Shown piece after piece: positions 28,101 to 43,100 of a stretch of DNA of 64,000 bases. The stretch comes from Phallusia mammillata (taxonomy: Eukaryota > Chordata > Ascidiacea > Phlebobranchia > Ascidiidae), in NCBI GenBank assembly GCA_003260075.1, contig QLIY01000470.1:1-64000 (forward strand). Direction: 5' to 3'. A program made the translations under genes and the position numbers. The notes beneath the pieces were generated by a model. That model was given only the letters and a program-made list of their open reading frames with translations, was not told the origin of the DNA and did not search any database. Every line of letters begins with the position of its first letter. Position 1 is the first letter of the stretch.

Positions 28101-31100
28101 GAGACAATAAAATCTACTCACTTTTCTGGCAGCCACAAATAAATCACTTTAATAAAGTATGTATATAGTAATAAGTTGCATTGACAAACACAAGTAAAAA
28201 GAATCAATCAACTGAACAAACGCAGTATTATATAAGAAAATCCAATATTTGACAGGATCAACATCAGTGGGTGGAAGAGGTGGAAAAGTAAGCATCCAAG
28301 CAAGATCCTTGGAGGGACATGGAAACATCGCAGCATCCGGAGGAGACGGAAGCAATACTAACGGAGGAACCGGAGGAAGAATTGAAATCCGCATCGATTC
28401 CACCCTGGATAAATATACTGGACATTTTGAAGCAGTTGGCGGTTTCTTGAACAGCAATAAAGATATCAGGTACAACATGATTTACTGCGGCATATTTGTG
28501 TATAAATTCTCAGTTTGGGTTTGTAGAAACCAGTGCGTTTGAACAAAATGTATAAACAACTTTTTTTTTCAAATTGTAAAAACAAATTAAGATTAAGAGC
28601 ATTAATACAAAAATGAAAAACACGGCAAAACAGGTTTAAAGTATGTGTACGCTCATGTATGAAAGGTAAGGTTAAGGCAAGATATATCAGCGCTAATTAC
28701 GTGGCAACCACATAGTAAAAAGAACTAAGTTTTCTTTAATTTACACTCAACGTCGTTATATTTACTATATCGTTACATAACGTTAGCTTTATTCAGTTAA
28801 CATTGTATTCTAAATAAACGCATAAACTCAAAGCAAAGGGAAATACACAGTTGGATTTGATAAGTGTTTTGTTTGTAGTTATATTCTGTAGGTATAAGTG
28901 AACTATATATTACTTATTTCAACCAAAACATTTTCGCAGAGCCGCAGCTGGAATAATATACCGGTCGTATCTCTCATCGTTCGAAACGCGAGTTACCGAC
29001 CTTCGATTTGACAACAAACTCTCCAGCACAGACTCTCCTTCATCATCATCAGAATGTCCCTCATCCGAGCTCTTTACCCCCCCCCCCCCGATTTGACAAC
29101 AAACTCTCCAGCACAGACTCTCCTTCATCATCATCATCAGACTGTCCCTCATCCGAACTCTTCACTACCAAACTCTCATTAAAGTCTTCTCTCGCAGTCG
29201 ACGGTGTTGTCTCCTTCACTCAACTGACCATAGCGTCCGGCGCAAGAGTCCAGTTACAAGTGGACGGTTCGAAACTGACCACCGAGTCCCTGACTGGCAA
29301 CCAAATGGGTCAGCTGATTCTGCCAGCCAATCAGAGTTTCGAAATCAAGAGTGACGTCGACTCACGTAGCGATTACGTCATGCCGTGTGCGGTACGTGTG
29401 GATGTGGGAGCGATGCTTGTTGTTCCAAATCGGTTAAGGATTTCCGAGTCGACCTCTAGCGCTTGCAGTTGTAAATACGATATGGAGCTACGTGGTAAGC
29501 TGGCTGGAGTCAGGTACCTCACTGTTGGTAACAGCGCTCGTACCCTATTCGCCACCACAGCAAGCGTTTTGGTTTTTGCCCCCCCCCCGATTTCCGAGTC
29601 GACCTCTAGCGCTTGCAGTTGTAAATACGATATGGAACTTCGTGGTAAGCTTGCTGGAGTCAGGTACCTTACTGTTGGTAACAACGCCCGTACCCTATTC
29701 GCCACCACAGCAAGTGTCTTGGTTTTTGCCGACGACACCAGCACCACTGGAGAAAAGATTACACTTTCGGCCCTTACTCTGCTTCCAGAGTCGACTCTTT
29801 CTCTTGGCGTTGAAGTCATCTACGATCAGGTGGTTGTGCCTTCAAACCAGGTCACTCTCGAGGTGTATGAGTCTTTGGACGTGCGTTATGGGGCGACTCT
29901 CCTGTCTTCAGATCTATTTATCCAGACACCGAACATCACTGTATCCTACGGTGGTCGCATATCTGTGGACGGCTTCGGTAACATGCCAGGGCACGGACTA
30001 GGGTCCTACCCGGATTCGAATACCGATTTAGTGCGAGGAGGTAGCCACGCTGGCTGCGGCGGTGTTTCGGATCCCAAGGGTTCGACTGATATCGCTTCGT
30101 GGTGCAAAGTGTACGGTGATGTGAAAGCTGCGAAATTGCCTGGAAGTGGTGGTGAAAATTATACTACGGGCCCTGGTCTGCTTTGTGACGCTGCCGTTGA
30201 CACAAACGAAGCTTGTGGACTGAAGGCTAAAGCTGGATCAGGCGGAGGCCGCATTCTTATCGACGCCACTTACTTGCGAATGGACGGTGTTGTCAGTAGC
30301 AACGGAGAGCAAGGTCATATCGGTACAGATGTGAAAATCGGAGGCGGAAGTGGAGGTTCTGTTCATATCACAATCAGCGACACTTTCAGGGGCACTGGAT
30401 CTTTTGAAGCCGCTGGCGGACACGGCATTGTTGACCAAAGCGGAAGGCTTGGAGTGGGTGGAGGTGCTGGTGGCCGGGTTTCTATTGTCCTAACTACAGC
30501 TTCTCTCTTCACTGGCACGTACTCTGTGCACGGAGGTAGTCTGGACTCTACAGCTCGCTCTGGTGGCCCTGGAACCATCTTTATCGAAGACAGAAGAGTG
30601 AATGAAGATACTGGTGTGAGATCCGTTTACAAAGTCCTGATTATTGACAACTTGCCAGTTGAAGCGTCTGACAATGGTTTGTACTCAACTGTTATATATT
30701 TGCTAGAATTTGACAAAATTATCATGAAATGTATGTAACATAGGCGGAATCAAGAAGGAAACAACTGAAGATGTTTACGACCCCACTGTTCAACGCCCTG
30801 TTATGATTTTGAACGAAACTGTTGGGAATGGCGTGTACGATTACGACGACTTGTTCGTTTTAAGTTCGGTGCATTTGCTGATTGAAGGAGTTGATGTGAC
30901 TGCAAGGGTATGTTACCAATCGAGTGGGTTAAAAAGGAATATTTTCCCCTGTGGCGACCATATTAAGTTTATGCACAGAACCTGCTTTTCTAGTTTTTCC
31001 TACTGTTATTTATCACCCAAACCAGTAGTTCTCAAACTGTGCGTCGCGACGCCCTGGTGCGTCGTTTCATTTTTTCCAAGGGCGGCGCAGAACAGTTCCG

Positions 31101-34100
31101 TTTCGTGGCTTTTTGTTGTTGTATCAATAAACACAACTTTAATAATAAGTTTCCTCATTAACTTTCATTTGCTGGCGCGCGTCACAAGCCCAGAAAACTT
31201 TTCCAGAGGCGTCGCAACAAAAATAAGTTTAAGAACCACTGACCTAAACTAAGCATAACATTTTTGTGGTAAACTTAAATTTCGTGGTGTCAAATTTTAC
31301 TTCCACAAAGAACCTATAACTTAGGTGTTTATCCACGTTTAGTGGCGTTTTGGGGTTCCACGGTGAGATAAACAACTTTAAGGTACGATATTTTTAAGTA
31401 CCAAAGTTCACCTTATTTGGCACATTTTGCTAAATCCTTATTCTTGCAGATTGGTTAATTTCTTAACACGCTTGTTACCAACACTTTACTCAAGTTGGCA
31501 CCTTAGATATGGAGTGAAGTAACACTTTCGATTTTTTTGTCGCAAAGGTAAAACGGCTGCACAGCGAAAGTTCAGCTTTGATCGAACTGCAAGATGACCA
31601 GATTCTAATACTTGAAGACAATCCTCTGAATCAAGTTCTGTCGTGCAGCCTGCACCTTTCAGCTGGAGCAGAACTGAGACTTCCTCCATCTGTTGCCATG
31701 CAAGGACCGGATAACAAGATAGCAGGTAACAGAGGGAATTGTTTTAGTAGATACCGTATTTGGACATCCGTTTGTAATACAAATAAAACTAAACACTAAA
31801 AAAGGCCGAAAAAAATTAAGAAAATTAAAAAAGGAACGGCTTTATGAGTTTTTAAGATTTTGTTTTGTACAAAAAATACAAGACTTAGATGTAAACCTAT
31901 GATAAAGAGCTCAATATAAGTCCATTGTTTCATTTAGTAACTTACATACCCCCCCCCCAGAGTGAATGAAGATACTGGTGTGAGATCCGTTTACAAAGTC
32001 CTGATTGTTGACAACTTGCCAGTTGAAGCGTCTGACAACGGTTTGTGCTCAATTGATAGATATTTGTTAGAATAATCATCGTGAAATGTATGTAACATAG
32101 GTGGAATCAAGAAGGAAACCACTGAAGATGTTTACGACCCCACTGTGCAACGCCCTGTTATGATTTTGAACGAAACTGTTGGGGATGGCGTGTACGATTA
32201 CGACGACTTGTTCGTTTTAAGTTCAGTGCATTTGCTGATTGAAGGAGTTGATGTGACTGCAAGGGTATGTTCTCAGTTTGTTGGGTTAATAGAGAGTATT
32301 TTTCATTGTGTCAGCTATCAACCATACCCTTCTCCAAGTTTTCACACATATTCGATTTTTTTCTCACTGACATTTATCCCCCTGTGCAATTTTGTGGTAA
32401 ACTAAAATTCTTTGGTGTCAAATTTTCCTTCACAAGATTATATAATTTTGGCGTTTATCCGCATTTGGTGGCGTTATCGGGCTTATTATGAAGTAAACAA
32501 ATTTGAGGCATTTTTGTATTTTATGAAGTTACACTGTTTTGTTACTCAGGTAAAGCGGCTGCACAGCGAAAGTTCAGCTTTGATCGAACTGCAAGATGAC
32601 CAGATTCTAATACTTGAAGACAATCCTCTGAATCAAGTTCTGTCGTGCAGCCTGCACCTTTCAGCTGGAGCAGAACTGAGACTTCCACCATCTGTTGCCA
32701 TGCAAGGACCGGATAACAAGATAGCAGGTAACAGAGGGAATTGTTCTAGTAGATGCCATATTTGGACATCCGTTTGTAATACAAATAAAACTAAACAATA
32801 AAAAAGGCCGAAAAAAATTAAGGGAATTAAAAAAGGAACAGCTTTATGAGTTTTGTTAAAGACAAGATTTTGTTTTGTACAAAAAATACAAGACTTAGAT
32901 TTAAACCTATGATAAAGAGCTCAATATAAGTCCATTGTTTCATTTAGTGGCTTACATGATTTATCTAATTATCGTTTTGTGCACCACAGGTCTTTTGACC
33001 AATGTGTTTGAGATGGTGGTCAGCAGTGGTCAGTCGGTTGCCTTCTCCGGCACTGGACGAACTGGCACATTTGTGGACGGTCAGTACGGCTCACTGACCA
33101 AGCCCGGAGTCTACGCTTTCTCCAAACTTACCATCAAGGATCTCGCCACTGTTATGTTCGATCAAGGAGAAAACTCTGGCACCGAAAACCCAATGAGAAT
33201 AGGTACGTTGTTCGTCTCGGATTAAAACGTGGTCTTGAGAAACCGAACTAAAATCTGCGCACAACGTTGATATCTCGAAAAAAACATTAGTCAGAATTTA
33301 AAATACAACAAATGTGTGTACAAAATGAGTATAAAAGTCGCAACCCCCCCCCCACATTAGTCAGAATTTAAAATACAACAAATGTGTGTACAAAATGAGT
33401 AAAAAAGTACAAAACATAAGGACATTGGTAATGTAAATATATATGTTTATAGGTTCCTTGGAGATATTCTATGGAGGACGGCTGCTCGGTAAAATCCTGG
33501 CTATCCAAGGTAACGACATGACGCTTCATGCTGGCTCTTCCATCGATGTTTCGGGAGGAGGATTTGAATCAGGCCTTGGTCCTGGTCGCGGATCGCAGGT
33601 ATATACTTTAGAAGTACTAAAGGAATGTCTTGAGTCAGCCCTTCTGGAAATATATGACAAGCATTCAACGGATAATAACACACGGCAGAGTTGTCCCCCC
33701 CCCCAGGTCTTGGACCTGGGCGCGGTTTAGAGGTATAGCTTTAGAAGTAAAGAAATGTCTTGAGTCAGCTCCTAATAAAATACGTGTCAAGCATAAAACG
33801 GATGATAACACACGAAAACTCTTTTTTAATGCTCAAGGGAGATATGTGGACCATGCTAAACTCGTGATACCTGTTTATATATCTAAAGTTCAGTTGACAT
33901 AAGATCAGTCAAATTACACTTCAAATTACGCTTTACTGGACTATTCGCAATAGTTTGTTAGTTAGTCATATGGGTCGTAGCATTTAGAAACGTGGTTGTA
34001 ATAATTCCAAAATGAAATATTTTACCTTAGCAATATTCTTTTAACTTCCAAATACACAATGTAATGCATCAAGACGAATATCTAAAAACGTTGCCATTTG

Positions 34101-37100
34101 ATAACAACACCTGTAAACCCCCCCCCCCCCAGCCGGAAAGCCGGCTTTCGGGCCCGTTTAGGCCCGTTTAGGCCCGTTTAGGCCCGTAAGTTTTCTTTAC
34201 AGGAAAGACCAAGACAACAAACACAAGAGACATCTGGTCTTGAACAAGGCGTTTTATGGCTGTTTGCCAACTGGCTACTTAGCTAGTTAAATAAATTGTG
34301 TGCCCGCTTCAAAAACACAATCCATCAAGACCAATAGTTAAACGTCTAAATCCTGCCCTTTTTGACTATTAGTATTGTTAACACATTTGTAGATTAACAA
34401 CGTTGGATTTGGAGCTGGACATGCAGGTTATGGAGGTTACGATCCAAACTCAGACTCACAAACTCCTGGAGCATGGTACGGTCAATTATCATCTGTTACA
34501 CAACCTGGAAGTGGAGGAGGAAAGTCATCTACAGGAAACGGAGGAACAGGAGGAGGACTTCTCACTATTGTGGTCAGCAATGTCTTGGAACTTGAAGGTA
34601 TGTGAACTGCTAATTTAAAAATTGATTTGCGTACGCCATTTCTCGGTTTCTGTTCGGTTAAGTTTGCCTATTTTATTTCTATTTGGCCTGTTCTTAAATT
34701 AAGCTTGCAATGGTTAAACGGTAACTTATATTACATAAATAAATAGAATAACTGCAGGATTTAAAGTGATAGAAATAGTAATGATATAATTTTGCCACTA
34801 TAATCTGTGGTTCAAAACATCATAGTCGGCAACGAAAACGTAGTTCAAGATTAATCTAAAATCTTAAACATAAATACAGCACATTTCTATTGCATCTCGT
34901 ACGTTAGGAACTGCCATGTTAATCATTTTTTTTCTATTTTTTTTTGTTTAAATCAAGTTTTTTTCTGGGCAAAAATGTCGCCTATCCGTAGACAGGTTAA
35001 AGCATTTTTTATCTGTATCAATTTTACGAGAAACTATCAATGCTGTACTTTCAAAATAGGATCAATCATTGCCGATGCGACACACGGAGTTGCAGCGCAC
35101 TCTGGTGGAGGAAGCGGGGGTGGAGTCTCCATTAAAGCTGATTCACTTACTGGACACGGTCACATGTCGGCTCGTGGTGCCCCCCCCCCTTGCCACTATA
35201 ATCTGTGGTTCAAAACATCATAGTCGGCAACGAAAACATAGTTAACGAGTAATCTAGAATCTTAAACATAAATACAGCACATTTTTATAATTTGTTGTTA
35301 GGAACTGACATGGTTTTGAATCTCGTTTGGCACAACGTTTTGACTTGTTAGGCAATCAATTTTTTTCTAGTTTATTTTGTTTAAATCAAGTTTTTTTATG
35401 GGCAAAAATGTCGCCTACCCGTAGACAGGTTAAAGCATTTTTATCTGTAACACTTTCATGTGGAACTGTAAATGCTTTACACTCAAAATAGGATCAATCA
35501 TTTCTGATGCGACACACGGAGTTGCAGCGCACTCTGGTGGAGGAAGCGGAGGTGGAGTCTCCGTTAAAGCTGATTCACTTACTGGACACGGACACATGTC
35601 GGCTCGTGGTGGGAACGGAAACGGAGAAGGAACTGGTGGAAGTGGAGGAAGAATTACTGTTGACTTGACACAAAAGTATGGGGTCTTATTGAAGCAATAG
35701 TTTGTGTTTGCCTGAGGATATTTACTCACGATAGACGAAATTTGATGGGATTAGTTGCAAATCTAGGAACAAATGACTTACTAACCTGCAAGCTTTCAAA
35801 AACGTCCGCACAATGATCCATAACTTGAGCATAATGTGTTTCTGATCTTTACTAAGTTAAACAAAGACGTTGTTTATTTTATACCCCCCCCCCACAATGA
35901 TCCATAACTTGAGCATAATGTGTTTCTGATCTTTACTAAGTCAAACATAGACGCTGTTTATGTTATAACATGAAACCCCCCCCCCCCACGACAGGAGTCT
36001 TTCCGGGACTCGCGCTCTACCAACTGAGCTACGTTCAGGGCTGATCCCAGTTATGAATCTATGTTCATCTTAAATGAAACCAATCAGTTTGTAAATTTTA
36101 AGCATGTGCGCATCTTTGAAACGTGCTTTAAGCAGAATATCCAAATGGTCTTTTCGCTGGTCATTCAGCATAGCTATGCGTTGAAAATATACTGCTTAGT
36201 CATAAAAGCTGCTTAATCACGCCTTAAATATGTATTATTGCAATAACATACACCTGGCTTTCCCCCCCCCCAACCAATCAGTTTGTAAATTTTAAGCATG
36301 TGCGCATCTTTGAAACGTGATCTAAGCAGAATTTCCAAATGGTCTTTTAGCTGGTCATGCTGCACAGCCATTCGTTGAAAATATACTGCTTAATCATGTA
36401 AAAAAGCTGCTAAATCACGCCTTAAAATATATTATTGCAATAACTTGCACCTGGCTTCGTTTAGATGGAGCTTTAAAGGAACATCGGCGCTTTCTGGTGG
36501 TAACAGTCCACTTAATGCTTACTCCGGTGCAGCTGGAACACTGTACGTTCGTGATCTAATTGGCAAAGTTGGGAGCACCAGACAAGTTACATTTGACGCC
36601 CGAAACCTCAACGACGCACTAAAGGATGTTGCACCAAGCGTTATCGACACTTCTGATGCATCCTCTTATCACATCGATAAGATTACTATGCTTGGTACTA
36701 AAACTGTAGTTGTTGGATATTTGGTAAAAGCGTTAACATATGTTTTTTTAAGTTCAATACTTTTGCAAGTTACGTGAATGTGACAAAATGGTTCTGTCAG
36801 GGTTGTAAGTCGGATCGAGATTTTCGTGTTGGGTTCAGGCTTGTTGTAATAATCAGTATTTGATTCGGGCCTAACTTTGCACTAGTTTTTTTGTGCACAA
36901 TTTTCTGAACGTCTTGGTCCAATTCGGGTCTTTTTTGAATAGAAACGGCTTTAGGTGGGTTTCGGGCGTTCGGGTCCCAAACATGTCCGCTTACAAGTAG
37001 GTTGTATTTTATTGCCATCGTTTACATTTAATTGTTTGTAGGCAATGTCCGAGTTAAGATCAGTGCCGATAACACTGAGTTGATTGTTGACGAAATATCT

Positions 37101-40100
37101 TCAAGCGGCGTTGGATGGATAGAAGTGGATCCCACACACAAGTGGACGATATCACCAAAACTAGCAGAACTTCGAATCACATTTAACATGTTGGTGCAAG
37201 GTTCAGTGCTTTTCCCTGACACTCTCACTAGCCATGGAACGAAGATTACTCTCGAAGGTAAAATGATTTAATGTGTTACACTTATGTCGGCAATGTTCTT
37301 TAGTAAATTACACAGTTAGTGTTTGGGTTTCTGCAAGAGCTCCGTTACGAATCTAGATGCAAAACGCAAGGATTTTTTACACACTTTTGGTCCGCAATGT
37401 GTTAGTTTTTTGCCACTTTTTTGTGTTATGCATGCTTCTTTTGCGATTTTGCTACCGACGAGTCCGTTTAGTTGCAAACCGGATTATCGCACGAAAATGC
37501 TTGTCAAATTGGAGTTGCTATAACTAGAACTGCGTTGTTTTTGCCCCCCCCCCTCTAGATGCAAAACGCAAGGATTTTTTACACACTTTTGGTCCGCAAT
37601 GCGTTAGTTTTTTGCCACTTTTGTGTGTTATGCATGCTTCTTTTGCGATTTCGCTACCGACGAGTCCGTTTAGTTGCAAACCGGATTATTGCACGAAAAT
37701 GCTTGTCAAATTGGGGTTACTATTACTAGAGCTGCGTTGTTTTTACCAAAAGCAAGGTCAAAAGCTACAGATACGTGTTTATAAAGCAGTATTCCTTTTA
37801 TGTTCAAATGCTTTGGTAGTCTTAGAACCATATGTAATTATGCTTGAAATACCGTTTTTTTCAATTTGTCTGTATTGTTTATTTTAGGTAATCTCACCAC
37901 ATCCAACATTATCCTTGACGACAAATCTTCACTTCACCTTGCCAAAACCTCACTACTTGCGTCCTCCCCCCCCCCATCCAACATTATCCTTGACGACAAA
38001 TCTTCACTTCACCTTGCCAAAACTTCTCTACTCGCATCTGCACAACAAGCAGAGGAAAGCACCTGTCATTCCATCAGCACCTTTACAGCCAAGAGAGGAT
38101 CTCACTTCACAGTTGAAAACCACTTCTGTCTTGCTGTCAACGAGTTCACACTCAAGAGCGGCGTCAACGTTGAATTTGAGTCGATCGATTTGAGTGCGGC
38201 CAGGGCTACACTCGAACTTGACTCAAGCATGAGTGTAAGCGGCAAATCCTCAACTCAAGTCCCGTTGGAGCATCTTCCCGATGTGGCAACAAGCGGAACG
38301 GAAGACTTTGCTGGAGGAGTACATGCTAGCTTGGGAGGTGGCTGGTATCTGAAAACCGAACCACAGTGTCTTGTCCCACCAAGTCCTTACAAACAACCCA
38401 ATACAGCTGGTTACGCTGGCCGAGGTACAGCGACCAGCAACGCCGGTTCAACAATAAGAATCAAAGCGCACTCTTTACGTGTTGACGGCAGTCTTCACGC
38501 TGATGGCTCTGATGTTCTTATCTCTTCCCCCCCCCCCTACAGCTGGTTACGCTGGCCGAGGTACAGCGACCAGCAACGCCGGTTCCACCATGAGAATCAA
38601 AGCACACTCTTTACGTGTTGACGGCAATCTTCACGCTGACGGCTCTGATGTTCTTATCTCTTCGGGATTCCCTACGGATGCAAGTAAAGGAGCGGGAGCA
38701 GGATCAGGAGGAAGCGTCTGGCTTACTGTGTCCGGATCCCTGGATGGATGCGGAGCAATTTCAGCTGATGGTGGTTCATGTAAGATCGACGGATACTCGA
38801 GCCTTTCTTCCTCGGAGAGATCGAGACTGGCCCCCCCCCCCGTCCGGATCCCTGGATGGATGCGGAGCAATTTCAGCTGATGGTGGTTCGTGTAAAATTG
38901 ATGGATACTCAAGCCTTTCATCCTCGGAGAGATCGAGACTGGAAACAGTTGCAACATCACGTTGCGGGTCTGGCAGCGGAGGAAGGATTGCGACTCACGT
39001 TAAGAGATCGGAAAACCGATTCTCCGGAAAGTACAGGTATGTAACTGAAATATTACTCAAAACACAATGCTCCGTGGTTAGGCAAGATCGGTGTTTTTGG
39101 TCCCCCCCCCCCCAGTTGCAACATCACGTTGCGGGTCTGGCAGCGGAGGAAGGATTGCGACCCACGCCAAGAGATCGGAAAACCGATTCTCTGGAAAGTA
39201 CAGGTATGTAACGTAATATTACTTGAAACACAAGCTGTGTGGTCGGACAAAATGGTGTTTTTGACCCAGTATTGGTACCTATGTTGAGTTTTGACCCAAG
39301 AGTAACGAAATCAAGTTGCCCTTTTCGGGCCGGTTTGCGATTAAATTGGAATATCACAGGCCTGATTTTAAATTCAAGTTTGGTTGTCGTGACTTTACGC
39401 TGATTAATTTAACTGTCAGGCCTAATTCTTTAGAAAAAGTATATTGTCCGCCTATACAACTGATGCTTGTGAAGCAAACAATATAACTTCCGTTTTTATT
39501 TTGTTTTTATACCCCCCCCCCTGACCACAAAGTAACTAAGTCGAGTTGGGCTTTTTGGGTCGGTTAGGTTCGGGTTTGGGATTCAGTTTAAACATAACAG
39601 ACTCGATACAATACCTGATTTTAAATTCGGGCAAATTTGTGTTTTTTTCACGCTGGTAAATTTTTAGACCTAATTTATTTGAAAAATGAGTTTATCACGC
39701 AAACAATGTAATTTAACCTAAGTTTTTTTTATGTCACCATGAAAATTGCTCAGTTTGTCGAGTTTGCGGTTGTCATGTAATTCCACTTTTCTCTCTGAAA
39801 TATTCGAATTGGCGTAAATACGTTTTTGATTCATATCTTTTTTAACAGTGCACGAGGTGGTGGAGCAGGTGAATCAGACGCCGCCTATTCTGACTCTGTT
39901 CCATCTGGACTTGGAGGCGGCCCCGGTTCAGTTTACATCTTCGACTCTTCTACCAACTATCAAGTGCTGATTGTCAAGAACGACAACTTGCAAACGCGAC
40001 TGTGCTACGCTCTGGTTGACAATGACATGCGAGATATTCTTATACTTGACGAATTGCATTTGAACGACTCTTCACGTGTCAGGATGTTGGATAGCGAAAC

Positions 40101-43100
40101 GTCAAAATTAAATTTGCAGATCAATGAAATGATTGGAGACCGAACTGGTAAAAGTCAATTTTTTGTTAGTTGGTTATTAGCATTGAAAAGGTGGCCTAGA
40201 CGTCCAAGCAACTATTGTATTGTTGGACACCTTTCCTAAAGGAGGGCACATTTCGATTTAAAAAAAATGACAAAACTTAATGAGTTAATGCTTTCTACCA
40301 ATTTTTCCTTTTACTATTCGCACCAATTACAGCGGCTAATTTGCACAAACACGTGTGTGGGGACCAAATTGGAAATATGCTATATATAATAGTAGTAATA
40401 GTAGCAAAGTCATTTGCAAACTAACTGCCATGTTTGCTAAGGCGAAATCAAACAAATATGGTGGTTTGGGAACGAATGTCACGTGACAAAATGCGAGTAA
40501 AATCAACGACCGAGAAAGGAGCTTTCAGGCTTAAAAATCTTATACCTTATACGGAGATAACAGTAATACCTGATTCGTAGAGCTATACACTTTTTTTAGT
40601 CAATTTAAACGGCAATAACGGCAAATTATGTTTCCCCCCCCCCGAACGACTCTTCACGTGTCAGGATGTTGGATAGCGAAACGTCAAAATTGAATTTGCA
40701 GATCAACGAGATGATCGGAGACCGCACTGGTAAGTTCGAAATGAATATCTTGCTGGTCATTTTGAATAGTTCAGTGCAAAAAAGTATTAGGCCATGCATT
40801 GAAAACTGCTTTGTCACGTCATAAAAATATTATTCTTTTTTTTCAAGGTGTTCTTCACATCATGGAAAACCGCACCATTATCATTCGACCTGACTCGAAA
40901 CAAAATGAAACAAGCATTAAACCACCAGTAAACTTTGAAGTCGATTACCGTGGAATTCTTAAGCTCGCAACACACGCTCACATCTTGGGTCTGGGCGATC
41001 CGGCTTTAAGACTTGACGGTGAGGTCCACGAAGTCCAACATCTCGTGCTGGGCCAAAACGTTGTCGCTGTATTCGGAGAGACTGGTCGTATTTTCGCAAA
41101 TGCCGAGGCATCAGGCACCGATTCCCCGCAAAATGGTTTGAAGACCGCCGAGGTCCAGCTCGCTTCGTTGCCCCCCCCCCTATTTTCGCAAATGCCGAGG
41201 CATCAGGCACCGATTCCCCGCAAAATGGCTTAAAGACTGCCGAGGTCCAGCTCGCTTCGTTAACTCTCGAAGCTGGAAGCAAGATGGATTTCCCCAAGGA
41301 CACTGGAGCGAGCTTGGTCACAGGATCAATGCGTGTCAAGACTGGAGCGAAAATTGTTGCTGACTTTATGTTACTGGAAGCGGGAGATGTTCACACCGAG
41401 CCAGGCAGCATGATCACGTGTTCAGGAACTGAGCGATCGTCATCGAAATCCCGTGACGTGGCCGGACAAACGCTAGAAGTGCAAGATGGCGGCGGTCATG
41501 CCAGTGTTGGAGGTTCTGGAAAGGTAACAGCTTGTTGGTCGTTAATGTTGTGTGGAGGCTATGCGATGGGTCCTATCTCTATTGGGTACTTTACACGAGG
41601 CTGTTGTACAATGCCGGCAGTTCTACCGACTTTTTGCTCTAAAAATAAATAAATAGAGCATTATTAATAGCGATCTTTGTTCCAAATCAATGTTTTCAAT
41701 TGACATAAACGAATTTACACATACAATTTTCAAATTTGTCTCCAAAACTGTCTTACTTCGCCAATGCCAATGCAATCTTATAGTATTAACTATGATAATA
41801 GACTATAGACTGCTTCTATAGTCTATTATCATAGACTGAGTATTTGTTCAAATGTGTACACGCGTTGTTATGAAACCAATTTCCTTTTAGAACGGCCATG
41901 GAGGAAAATCTCACGGTTCAGTGACGGCTCCAACAGATTTCGGTACAGCAGGTGGAAATTACGAACCTCAACCGTACACAGGAACCGCATCCACAGGAGG
42001 CGCTGGTGGTGGCTTTATCTCAATTAAGGTCGGTACAACATTAACCATCGACGGTGTTATCGACACTAACGGCGCCCCTGGAAGAACATCCCCCCCCCCC
42101 CCCCCCCCTAGTGGTGGTTCTATCACTCTTTATTCAAGGTGCGTTTTTGCTCCAGTTTGCAAGTTTATATTTGTTGTAAGTTAACTTTGTATTTTCGGAA
42201 CACTATACACGGACTTGAAGAGTAATTTAATCATGAATATTACTGCCAAAGAACTTCTTTGTTATCGTATGTGACGTCACTTCACACACCAGGCATTCAC
42301 CTTTTTTCTAAGTGCTTTATATACCGTGTTCTACAGCTCGATTGACAATCTGCACTGATGATGACAACAGTGATTGTTGAAACGTCTGCATAATGTATTC
42401 TATATATACATTTTTTTGACAGTTATGTTTATGATTAACTTTGTATTTTCGCCTTTAGAAACTTGTACGGATTTGGTTCGCTAACCGCTAGCGGTGGATC
42501 TGGGACATCACAGGGCAACACTGCGTTTGGTGGAGGCTCCGGAGGAAGGATTGCAATTCATGTGTCGCAGATTTACGACTACAAGGTACATGCATGAAGC
42601 ATGGTTTGTTTCTTCATTCTCTAGGTAAATCCAATTTCACGCACTGTTTTACTATGCCCGTTTGTTTTTCTACGGACTCTTTCTCACCCTATCTTTTTCT
42701 CTCTTTTCTGTCACACCCCCCCCCCGGCGGAAGCGGTGGTAGTGGTGGTTCTATCACTCTTTATTCAAGGTGCGTTTTTTGCATTTTTTATATTTTTGTT
42801 GATTTCTAATGCATTTTTATCGCCTTTAGAAACTTGTACGGATTTGGTTCGTTAACCGCTAGCGGTGGATCTGGGACATCAAACACCCCCCCCCCGATTG
42901 CAATTCATGTGTCGCAGATTTACGACTACAAGGTACATGCATGGTTTGTTTCTTCATTCTCTACGTCAAACCAATTTCACGCAATGTTTTACTATTCCCA
43001 AATTTGTTTTTCTACGAACTCTTTCTCGCCCTATCTTTTTCTCTCTTTTCTGTCACCCGACTTTTTACACGTGACTTTATAACGGTTTTAAAAGTTGTAA

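Noticed and set aside
29373..29819. Long minus-strand open frames, for example opposite 29373-29819 and 26578-26952
   Set aside because: They are shadows of the long plus-strand exons, which carry the conserved repeats.
35988..36041. Minus-strand tRNA gene
   Set aside because: Only the 5' half is present before the C joint and it matches the SINE head at 58399.
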